Below are positions 9,201 to 21,200 of a stretch of DNA of 64,000 nt, piece by piece (within the stretch, counting starts at the first letter, position 1; the number at the start of each line of letters is the position of its first letter). This stretch comes from Megaustenia siamemsis. Taxonomy: Eukaryota > Mollusca > Gastropoda > Stylommatophora > Ariophantidae. The stretch is from positions 37,781,723 through 37,845,722 of the forward strand of contig JAVIAB010000160.1 of NCBI GenBank assembly GCA_032433765.1, written 5' to 3'. The position numbers were made by a program, and so were the translations under genes. The notes beneath the pieces were generated by a model. The model saw nothing but the letters and a program-made list of their open reading frames with translations. It did no database searches and was not told where the DNA came from.

Positions 9201-12200
9201 CTGAAATGTGCAAATATTACAGTTCTACTGCAAACCACAACACAACTCATACAACCCTCTTAGTGTCCTCTTAGGGCGGATGATGGAGAGGTGTTTTCAT
9301 TTAGTCATTGAATGAGTGCAAGTAAGCTTTCTTCATTTCCTTATGTTCATCTGACAACAACGTACGCTGCAGAAATCGGCATGGTGCACAGTGCGGTGAA
9401 ACATACGGAAAGAGTTAAGTGGGTGTAGATATCTTGTCTTGTGATTTGCACTGAGGCTGTGATATTTGCACCTTTTAGTCCAACATATTCAACTTCAGCA
9501 TAGCATTTTTGAGTATGGATTGCCTTCCTTCTTCAATCTGTATTCACTTGACCAGACTGATGGTTAGTCTGTTTCCAGGAGCACCACTTGATGGTGGAGT
9601 AGGGTCTTGATCAGCTTTGTTGTTCATTGACTCTGGCACAAGCAGTCAGCTGTGGCTCACAGACTCAGCGCCCTGGTCCCCATCTATGAAGAGTGTGCGT
9701 GCACCGTCATCTGTTGGAAGGCCCAACAAACAGGCACTACTTCCATTTAATGTTGTAGCTACTGTATTGAGTGATCTACATCAGTGTTTCTCAAACTGAA
9801 CACAAGATCTCCTGTTTTTCATATTATCCAAGAGGGCTAGACATTGATTCTCTCATGCAGATTTCAAAGGAGGGTATAAGCTTCCTGTATTTTTATCAAA
9901 GAGATTAAAATGCTAATTTTTTATGTCAAAGTTATTTTGTCTTGTAGATTAGAAGGAGAAGACATATGATATTCATAAAAAAAATATTTTAATGTTAGCA
10001 GAATTAAAGAAATTATGGGAGCACGGACACACAAAACATAAACTTGAAAGTACCCTACCATTTCTTGTCAAACAAAAATTAGACCACTATGACAAACAGG
10101 AAATCGTAGACTTAGAAGTCACACAAGGCTTGGCATCAATATGACATTTCAGCACATTGTGGCAAAAGCCCAAAATTGTTTAACAAATTATACTTTATAA
10201 AAAGACAAAATTAAAAAAGAAAGATGGGCCCCAGAGAAGACATTGCTTTCATCTTTTTTTAGCAGCACTCTAAGAAGCACTAAGTGAACTAAACAGTTAG
10301 TGGAAACTCTTAGTTTCTGAAAATGAGTGATGTCTGATAACAGCTTCTTCTTTAACAATGAAAATGCATTTGTGGACAATGGACAGATTTTGTAGCCTAC
10401 CAGGTTCTACTGCTTTGTTGGTCCAAGACCAAGGTGAAACACTAAGGAAATAATAAACCGTATAAATGTGTATTCAGATTCACATCTCATAGATTTTAAT
10501 ATTGTTTATCTTGATTTTCATATCATCATTTGAATGATTCATCAATCCATGATTTTGTTTACTCATAAATGACCTCTTTATTGTGTCCTAGTTTACACAA
10601 GAACTATACTTTTTTTTATAACACCTTTTGGCTCAAAACTCATCTTTATTAATGTATTATTTTTTTAACTTGGGTTAAATTTTTTAGTCAGACTGAATAA
10701 CTTGATTTTGGGATCACTTATGTGGAAGCTGCATATGATGATAAAAAAAAAATAGTAAAGTACCCCCGTCACGCCAAGTGGCATATAAGGAATATGGTGT
10801 TCATCATCATCATCATTGAGTGCCGTCTCCGCAACGAAGGTTGGCTACCATGGAGCGCCATTTTGCTCTATCTCTTGCTTTGATGGTGCAGGTTGTCATC
10901 GGTTGGTTTGTCCATCTTTTGATGTTACTCGTCCATGTTAATCTTGGTCTGCCTCTGCCTCTTTTACCTTGTATTTTCCCCTCCAGGATCACTTTCAGTA
11001 GGCTGTTGTGTCTTTTAACATGGCCTAAGAATCGCATTTGTCTTGTTCTAATTGTGTTCAGAAGTTCTCTTTTCATTTTTAGTTGTTTTAAGACTTTGTC
11101 GTTTGTTTTCTTTTCCTTCCATCCAATTCTACCTATTCTTCTATATATCCACATTTCAAAGGCTTCAATTCTCTGTTCTGTTTTCTTGTCTAATGTCCAT
11201 GTTTCAGCACCATATAGGAATATTGAGAAGATGTAACATTTTGCTATTCTTAGTTTTAGCTCTGGTGTTATTTGTTTTGATGTTAGTATGTCCTTCATGA
11301 CATTAAAATTACTTTTTGCCATTCCTATTCTTTTGTTTATTTCAGTTGTACATTTTCCATCACTGGTTATAGTATGTCCAAGGTAGTTATAGTTCTGAAC
11401 TGTCTCAAGGTCTATTCCTTCAATTTTGATATTCACTTGTGGGTTTTGAGTATTTTCTTTGTTTATGATCATAGTTTTAGTCTTTTTGATATTCATATCT
11501 AGTCCATATTTTTTGCTTGTCGTGTTTATTTCATTAAGTAACTGTTGTAGGTCTTTAGGATTTTCTGCTAGTAGTACAGTATCGTCAGCATATCAGGTTA
11601 TTGATTATCTTTCCATTAATTTGTAGGCCTGGCATCTCTATGATGTTTTTAAAGATTTGCTCAGTGTATAAATTGAACAAGCTTGGTGATAGGATGCATC
11701 CTTGTCTTACTCCTCTTTTTATATCAATGGGTGTAGAGAATTCTTTGTTATATTTTATTATTGCTGTTTGCTCCCAGTATAGATTGCATATTAGTCGTAT
11801 ATCCATGTCATCTAGATGTATCTCTTTTAGGCATTCTATAAGTTGTTTGTGGTGTACTCTATCAAAAGCTTTGGTGTAGTCTATGAAGCAGGCATATATT
11901 GGTTTGTTTACTTCTGTGTATTTTTCGATTAATGTTCTCATGCAGAATATGGCTTCTTTTGTCCCGCTATTTTTCCTAAATCCAAATTGCTGCTCATCTA
12001 ATTCAGTATTGATTTTATTCTGAATCCTTCCTTGTATAACTTTTAGCAAGATTTTTTGTAACATGGCTCATTAGGCTTATTGTTCTAAAGTCACTGCATT
12101 CAACTGCACCATTCTTTTTAGGCAATGCAATGAAAGTTGATGTTTTTAGTTCATTTGGTATGTATCCTGTGTGGTATATGTCGTTGCATATGTCTGTAAT

Positions 12201-15200
12201 CACTTCAATGCCAAAATCTTCAAGTGCCTGTATCATCTCTATCTGTATGCTTTCAGGTCCTGCTGCTTTTCCTCTTTTCATTGTTTTTATAGCTTTTTCC
12301 ACCTCAGATTTTAAGATTTTATAGCCTGATGTACATTTTATAACTGGTTTCTTGTCCCTTTGATCATGAAATAGTTCTGTTATATATTCCTGCCATCTAT
12401 CTATGATATCCTTATTGTCTGTTAGCATTTTTCCTTTTTTGTCTGCAATGCATCCACCTTCTGTGGCTTTTTTATTTTTATTAGTCATTCTTTTTATTTC
12501 TGTGTGCATTCCTCTTAGGTCTTGTTTGCTTTCCATATTTTCTATTTCTATACATTTTTGGCTGAGCCAGTCTTCTTTTGCCTTTTTGCACATTTTGCGT
12601 ATCTCATTATCTATTTTATTGTATTGGGCAGTGTTCTTCGCTTGTCTCCTTTCTTCCATTTTTTCTAAGATGGTGTTAGTTATCCATTTTTGTTTTTTGT
12701 TCTTTTCTCTTTTGGGTAAGGTGTCGCAGGCTTTTTGTATGCTTTTCTTTATGCATTGCCATTTGGTTGTTACTTTTTCATCAGGATTTTCTCTTCTGTA
12801 TTGTTCAATTCCTTCCTCTAGCAGCTTCTGGTATGTGTTCTTTACTTGTATTGTATAGGTATCTTTAATATCTTTTTGATTTAAAGCTGTTATGTCGAGT
12901 GGGTTTGTTGATGAATTAGATTTTTGCTTGTTTCTCTTTAGTTTGATTTTCATTTTAATCATTACAGGATTGTGATCAGAATTAATATCTGCTCCTGGGT
13001 AGGTTTTGGCTTTCTTTACGCTGTTACGGAACCTTTCTTTTATCATTATGTAATCTATTTGATTCCTCTTCCTATCTCCAGGGCTTTTCCATGTGTATAG
13101 TTTCCTTTTCTCTTGCTCAAAGTAGGTGTTACATATTATCAGCCTGTTTTCTTCACAGAATTGTATTAATCTTTCTCCTCTGTCATTTCTTTTTCCTAAA
13201 CCATGATTTCCTATAATTGTCTTATATCTACCTTTTCCTACTTTAGCGTTCATGTCACCCATTACAATCAAGATGTCTGAAGATTTCACTTGCTTCATAA
13301 CTTTATTTAGGTCTTCATAGTATGCCTCTATTTGTTCATCTGTGTAGTCTTGAGTAGGTGCATATGTCTGTATTATTGCTATGTCGAATGGTTTTGCTTT
13401 CAACTTGAGTAGTATAATCCTATCACTGTATGTCCAGTGGGTACTTATATATTTTTGTAGCTCTCTTTTTATCAGTATTCCTACCCCTCTTTGATGTTCT
13501 GTTGTGTTTCCTGAGTATATAAATGTATATTTTTCGTCTTCAATGTACCCACATTCTTTCCATCTAGTTTCTGATATGCCTAAAATATCTATATTTATTC
13601 GTTCTGCTTCTTGAATTAGATTTTCCAATTTCCCTTGTTGATATAGAGTCCTAACATTCCAAGTACTTATTTTAAGATCTTTCCTCCGACATAAGTTCGA
13701 ATTTCTCCGACTCTCCATGGCTTCCTCTGGATTGGTACGTGATGAGGCTCCAATCTCTTTCACGGTGGTCAGCCATGTTCGTCTTTCGTGTTCTGAACAT
13801 GCCTCTTGTGTACCACACACTTTGCTGTTTTCGCTTTCTGGGCCGTTGATCATTCTTGATTCCTCCGCCTCCATCCACCGTCACAGACTTTTCACATAAG
13901 GGTAAACATTTTTAAAAACTGCAGAAAAGATATAGGTTGGTTACAGGCAACAGACCAGGGTCAATATGGTGTTAGTGACCATAAATTTTACAGACTTTCA
14001 GCACATGATTTTTGGGGTAATGTGGTCAGTATTACTGCCGTGCCGCTTTACTTTCCCAGAAAAAATCCAGTACCCATTTAAGGCTGGGTGAACCAGGAAG
14101 TCGTCGGTTGGGATTGAACCCTACCTCTTGTCCTTTGTAGTCCAGTTCACTAACCACTGAGCTATCGCGGCTCCCTATATGATAATAGTCTGCTCTATTT
14201 TGCTGACTTTGATATCAACAGTCAACTATGAGTCATTGACAGCAGCTATAAACTCATGTGCTGCACATCTCAGCTCGTCTGAGGAGTGATGGATGAACAA
14301 TGGTAAAGAAGAACACTTAAAATACATTATGAGTCTGCCAGGTAATTAAATTAAAAGAGATCTCAGGTTGCTTTTACACATAGAGAAAGATTAAGCAAGG
14401 AAATAACAATTGTGTTTCTTATTCTAGGAAATAGATCCAAACCTTGGCTTTTCAGAACTACCAGATGAGTACTATGAGCAAGGTATGTTGTTTCTGTTTT
14501 GTATATTTTATTATTTTTGTTTAGATTATGGTGTGGAAGGATGTTTGTGGAGATTATTTTATTTATAATTTTGAGTCAGTAGATAAAATTTGTTGGGATG
14601 TGACGACACACTCACCGCATGTGAGAGTTCAGTGCTAATTACCTGGTCTGTTGCCTGTAACCAACCTATATCTTTTCTGCAGTTTTTAAAAATGTTAATT
14701 ATTTTCACAGTTGGTTTGGATGGCATTAAAAATGCTCTTTATAAGAATAGGGAGCTGTAATAGCTCAGTGGTTAGTGAACTGGACTACAAAGGACAAGAG
14801 GTCAGGTTCAATCCTAATTGACGGCTTCTTGGTTTGCCCAGTCATAAATGGGCACCAGATTTTTTATGAGAAAGTAAATCACGGGTGTAATACTGACCAC
14901 ATTACCCCAAAAATCATGTGCCGAAGGTCCGTGAAAAATTATGGTCACTAACACCATTATTCCCTATATGCCACTTGGTGTGACGAGGCTCTTAACTGTT
15001 TTCTTACTTCATAGGAATAATTGGTTATGTCTACAACTATGGAGGTACAGTTCATTTTCAAGAATAGTTTTAGGCAGTTTGACTTAAGTTTGCTTTTTAT
15101 CAGATGAATTTAGTAGTGTCACTTGCTCGTGTTCACCCGATCTCTAAAGGAATAGTTAGACCTCTTCATCATCCGCCCTTAAAAGGGTATTAATTGGGCA

Positions 15201-18200
15201 TGGATGCCTTGTAAGGAGGTTTTGTCATAAAGTAAGGGAAGGATCCCTTACCTCTATTATGGCGTTAGTGACCATATTTTTCCATGACTACAGCACATTT
15301 TTGAGCAGTGTGGTCAGTATCATGACAAGCTGCCTTTACATCCCAGAAAACCACTGGCGCCCATTAATACAGGTTGGGTAAATTCCAGAGCCTCATAGTT
15401 TTTTAAAAAAATCTGCCACTTCTGGCAATTGAATTCTGACCAGGTAGTAAACGCACTAACCACTTAGTTGGCAAGGCTCTTTTATGAACTGATTTTTTTA
15501 AACACATTATACTGTTTTTATTTCAAGTTAGCTTGAGGCTTCTCCTCTGACTTAATTTTAATCTTTGCAGCTGACATGATGGCCATGGGTCGAGGTATGG
15601 TTCAAGAGCTTCTTGGAGCTTTTCCTGGCATTGATGAAGCCATGAGTTTTGCTGAAGTGATGCGGTTAGTCCCTCATCTGTTTCCATGTAACTATTCTGC
15701 AAACTCTTAAAGAAATCCATATGTTCACTCTTATAGGGAGAGCATAGTTTAGAGATAAGTAGCATATTCTATGATTGGGAGAAGTATGTGAACAACAATT
15801 TATTGGAGAGGTGAGTCTAAAACATTTTATATTAAAAAGATATTATGATATCAATCTCAAGATATTAGGGGGAGATGATTAATACCAGTCAAATGTAGTC
15901 ACAAAATTTGGTGAAAATGTTACTTTTTTATTTATTTATTTTTTTTTTTTTTGCCTCTTTTTTTCAGGTTAGTGAAAAACATGAACTTTTCAGTGGTTGT
16001 ATTTGACACAGCTCCAACAGGTCATACACTGCGTCTGCTTTCATTTCCATCTGTGGTTGAGAAAGGGCTAGGAAAACTTATGAGACTAAAGAATCAGATT
16101 AGTCCATTCATTAGTCAGGTATTTAATTATTTTATTTGCTCAGTTTTTAATTGTATGGCTCATTTATTTTACAGTTGTAAACTAGTGGTATTTGTAATTT
16201 ATTCAGTACTTGTTTGTAAAGTGGATTTTTTTTAGTTTATTTTTTTTTTAGTAAAATGACGTAATGTTGTTTATTGTTGTTATGGATCCATCGGCCTTTG
16301 ATCTGATGCCCTCCGGCCCAATGCCATGTAGTAGTATCTGCAGGTATTTTTAAGTTATGCTGTGGACGTAATGTTGTTTATGCAGGTTATTTACTTTATG
16401 TTTTAACAACACAAATTTGTTTCCTTTATGACAGATGGCAGGTTTGATTGGTATGCAAGACCTAAATGCAGATCAAATGTCCAGTAAATTTGAAGAAATG
16501 TTGGCCACCATTCGGCAAGTGAATACTCAGTTTAAAAATGCGGTGAGATTTTATTGAATAATTTATTTGTTGTTGTTGTTATGGATCCAGTGACCTTTGA
16601 GCTGATGCCCTTCGGCCCAATGCCATGTAGTAGTATCTGCAGGTATTTTTAAGTTCTGCTGTTGTTCCGTACAGAGTATTCAATTTGGAGGGTCTTTGGG
16701 GAAATAGTGTTGTTCTGATGTCAGTGAGCTCAGGACATTGAAACAGGTGATGTTCTACAGTTTCTTGTGGGTGATTACAGAGTAGACATACTGGGGTATG
16801 GTTTTGTTGTATTCTATTAATGTGGTTATTCAGCATAACATGTCCTGTTCTCAGTCTGAAGATGGTGGTTTGGTCTCTTCTTGTTAGGTTGTTGATGTTG
16901 TCTTGTGGATTTGGTCTTGCCATATATTTAAAAAGCTCTCTCCCTGTTTTCCCTAAGGCCCATCCATTCAGCCACTCCTCCCTACTGTTGGAGTTTATGA
17001 CTTGTTTGGCTGTGTCTAGTGTGATGGATGTATGTATCTGTGTCTGTTTAGATCCTCTCTTAGCTAATGTATCTGCCTTATCATTTCCTGGTATATTTGA
17101 GTGTCCCGGGATCCATTGCATTACCAATCTTATGTTATGTGTTTCAATAAGTTTGTCTGTGTCAATGATAAGCTGTGTGAGTTCTGTTTTGTTCGTGTTG
17201 TTTTCCAGTGCTTGCAGAGCCGATTTGGAATCCGTAAATATAACTGTGTTTGTTTTCTTTGATGGTGTGGTATCGAAAATCATATTTAAATGATAAATTG
17301 CTGTTTTAATAGCTGTTACTTCTGCTTCATAATTGTTACAGACTTCACCACAAGGTCCACATATTTCTTCTGCTGTTCCATCTGGATAATGTATTAATCT
17401 TCAAAACGCTATTGTTCAGTAACCGTTTGTTAAAAACTGTTGAAATTTTCCAAATGTTATTAGAATGCAAAAGACCCTTTAAATGTATATTTAACAAATA
17501 TCTAGGCGAATTTCTTTGATGTTTGTCAAAATTGTAAATTGTGAACCCCTAAATAATAGAAATTACCGTAGTTGCTGGTCTATGATTAATTTTCACTAGT
17601 TAAAGGCGTGGCCGTAATGGGGAAATACCAGGAGAATTATTGTCTTCTCAGTTCAAGGACGGACGATAATATCAAGGTATACCTGTATGTCCAATTTTCA
17701 TAGTTGTGTGGTCCTGAAAAGGACCGTTTGTTGAACTAATTTAAGGTAATATAGGGGCCAACATTGTGGGGGCTATATACTTTCATTTTGAATCAGATGA
17801 GTCTAAAAGATTAATAACTGTTTGGGGTTGAACATTCCACAAACCATCATTTTTCCAATATTCCTCTTCCTGTTTTAAGACGTGGTCTTCACATTCAGCC
17901 CAATAATCTTTGTCTATGTTTAATAAAGCGAGATTAGCAAGAGTCTTTACATCGCATATTTTGAATGTATTTTCATCTGCCACTTGTCCTTTTAATTTTG
18001 CCCAGATTAGTTCTATTGGATTTAAATGAGCATGGTAAGGTGGCAGCCTCAAACTTATATGACCGTGCTCTTGGATAATCTTATCTATTTGAAAAATCTT
18101 TGTCCTTTGTTTTTGCTTTACTAGAGATAGTAATTCATGTTTTAAGTACATGTTATTAAATTGTATGTGCTCCTTTGTGAGCCAAATCTTAATAGCATCT

Positions 18201-21200
18201 TTTGTACTGGATGATGTCGGGACTTTATCTTCCAGTGCAACAATGTTGTGGTACGCTGCATTGTCCATTATTAGGCAAGATGGTCGATCTAGTGATGGGA
18301 GAACAGAATTTTCAATCCAATGTCTAAATATGTGACCATTCATCTCAGAGTGATAATCCCGATTGTCTATGGATTTTGAAAGAAAAATTAGCTCTGCATT
18401 CTGTATTAGTCCATGTTAGACTACCTGCATGAGCAATTATCAAGCGCTGTCCTTTGCTGCTAGGTATTAATCTCTTAATCTTTCCATCTGATGACTGCCA
18501 TTCCCTTTGGTTAGTGTGGTGAGCATTGATCCATGTTTCATCCAAGTACACAATATCATAACCTTGCTTGCGCACCTCTTTTACTTCACGTAAGTACTTG
18601 CTTCTCATGACTACAATATGTGGCTTCTCACAGATGATGTTTCATCTATTGGAATACTTTCTGAATGTAAAGCCTGCAGCTCTCACATTCCTCCATAATG
18701 TAGACTTTGATATTTCAATACTTTTGTTCTTTTTCAGCGAAACTTTTAATTTTCTTATTGTAACAGTTTCATTCATACCCGACATTTTGCGAATTTCACG
18801 TCTACACCTCTGAATGAACGGAAATGGAACACACAATTTCTCAAGTGTATAATTGTGTCAAAAAACCACGGCGAAAGCGAGCAAACACGTCAATTGTACC
18901 GTGTATGGATTTTTACTCGCTATTTTTAACTTAAAATACTGTAAACATTAAGTTTTGACTACATCAATGGGTCGTTATAAATTTATATAAATCAAATAAG
19001 CAACAATAATAACCAAATGTTTTTTTTTTATGAAATTAATTCCCTGTTGGGTTCTAATCATTATAACTTTACATGCAAATTTTGAATAACTTACAACAAG
19101 CGGTTAAAAAGCTATCGATTTTAAAAGTTGGGCACGAGTTATGAAACAAGCTATAATCAGTCTAGTGAAGTGTGTGGGGATGGAAGAGGAAGGGCAGCCT
19201 GGTACTAAAAAAATGGCGTGCTGGAGGCAGATATTACAGGCCAAATAGTATATATATTGTGGCTCACCATTACTAACAGCTTTCAAAAAATGAGGAAGAT
19301 ATTATGCAATCCATTTTTGATAATAGAAACAAGAAAAAGAGTTCTTAAATATTACGTAGAGCCAGTCTTAACATATGGATGCGAATCATGGACAATAGGA
19401 AAACAGACAAGAAAATCACTGGAGCCTGTAGAAATGTGGTTTTACAGAAGAATGTTGAGAGTACCATGGACAGCTAAGAAGAGTAATGAAGCTGTTCTGA
19501 AGGAGGTCAAAGCAAAAAGAGAGCTAAAATCTAATATTAGGAAGAAACGATCATCATTTTTTGGCCATGTAATGAGAAGAGAGCAACTGGAGTATATTGT
19601 AACAACTGGAAAAATTGTGGGACGAAGAGATAGAGGGAAGCAAAGAGAAAAATAACAGACAGCTTAAGAGAATGGCTTGGCAGAAGGTCAACAACAGAAA
19701 TGATAAAATAACTGTCGAGATTGAAAGTTGTGGAGAGACATGATCACCTACGCCAGCAGGCCCGGTACTTGATGATGATTACTAACAACACAGTGTTGTA
19801 TATCTATCTGTCTATCTAGCATCCTTTTAAAGGTGGATGAATAAGAGGAGTAACTGTCAGGTGATGGCAACAGAAGAAATACTTATAGCTATATACTTTA
19901 GTAGATTTCATTGGAGAAAAAGAAAATTAAACTGAGAATAACTTTATTTAACTAGTAGTTTATTTCTTACTTCAACTATGTTTGATATACAATACTGTCC
20001 TCTCTTGGGGATCTGCACTCTCACCAGTGCTTTTCATATATCTATCTATATATTGACCTTTCGAGCTGTAGTGGGCCATAGGGCATAGACCCCGATACTA
20101 CTTCTCTTATCTAAATTTTTATTCTAGCAGTTTTCAATTCTTGTAAAGATCTTTTATCAAATCTTGCCATTTGTCTCTGTTCTGTACAAGCAACTCTATC
20201 TCATTGAGTGAGCTGATTCCTGCTGCTCTTGCCTCTGATCAATTTTCTTCTCAGTGTCTCTCTGGGTCTTCCTCTTTTCATCTTACTTGTTGTTTCCCAC
20301 ATAAGGGCTTGCTTTGTTATTCGGTTATTTTCTCTCCTCATCACATGTCCAACATATGACCATTGTCTTTTCTTGATTACTGAAGATATTAATTTTCATA
20401 TAAAAACAACCAAAATTGGTCACCTCAGATGGATAGGCCCCAGATATTTTCTTTCTTTCTGATGTTGACCCAATGACTTCTAAAGGAATGGAGAGTCCTC
20501 TTCGTCATCTACCCTTAGAAGAACATTAAGTGGACTAGTGTTGTTGTTTATTTGCACCTTGCAGCCCAATAAATCTGACATCAGCACAGTATTTTTTAGT
20601 ACTAGTTGCCTTCCTTTTTTTTTATCCCTTCTCACTTGGCTAGACTAGAATGGTTAGTCTGTTACTAGTGGCACCTCTAAGAAGTGGGGTAGGGTTCCCA
20701 GCCCTTTGACCCATCTAGCCTGGGCGATCCTCTGGTAGTACTGCTACCATAGAACAACTCTTATGATATGGACAGATGGGCTTCTCTACCATGTTGGTGG
20801 AAACATCAGAGGAGCAGATTTTTTTTTCAGGTGCTCTGCTTGTAAAGTTATAATGCATAAAACCTCATTTATAGAATGCAGAGAAGCCTCAAAGCAGCAG
20901 AGCTGGAAGTTGTTAGCAACCCACAGCTGATGGCTTGCACCAGGATTGGTGAACTAGAAACATCCAGATTGCTTACGATGAATGATGATATCATATGATG
21001 AAGGACAGTACGACTGCATTTGCTTTCGGTGTGGCTTGGCCTTATGTCTTTTGGCATGTGCTGTGACTGCTATTATGGGGACTGCAGGTGCCTTTCTTTG
21101 TTTTGATCCTTCAATGAGATGAGGTGTTGATTTGGATAATTCCACTGCCACGAGCGGTTGAGCTATTATAGATTTTAATTCATTTGCAGTGATGACAGGG

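Noticed and set aside
10820..11236. Hydrophobic plus-strand ORFs across 10820-12858 that look like membrane proteins
   Set aside because: They are antisense shadows of the A-rich LINE coding strand.
12015..13874. A 619-codon ORF as a 'craniofacial development protein 2-like' host gene
   Set aside because: That name is widely attached to LINE endonucleases; RT motifs, triplet tail and TSD show it is an RTE-like LINE.
14750..14830. Good A and B boxes, looking like a tRNA gene (also at 25322, 30627, 32451, 32570, 3704, 23976, 53903)
   Set aside because: Each is the head of a repeated SINE with body, tail and usually TSDs. No complete cloverleaf with a normal anticodon arm was found.
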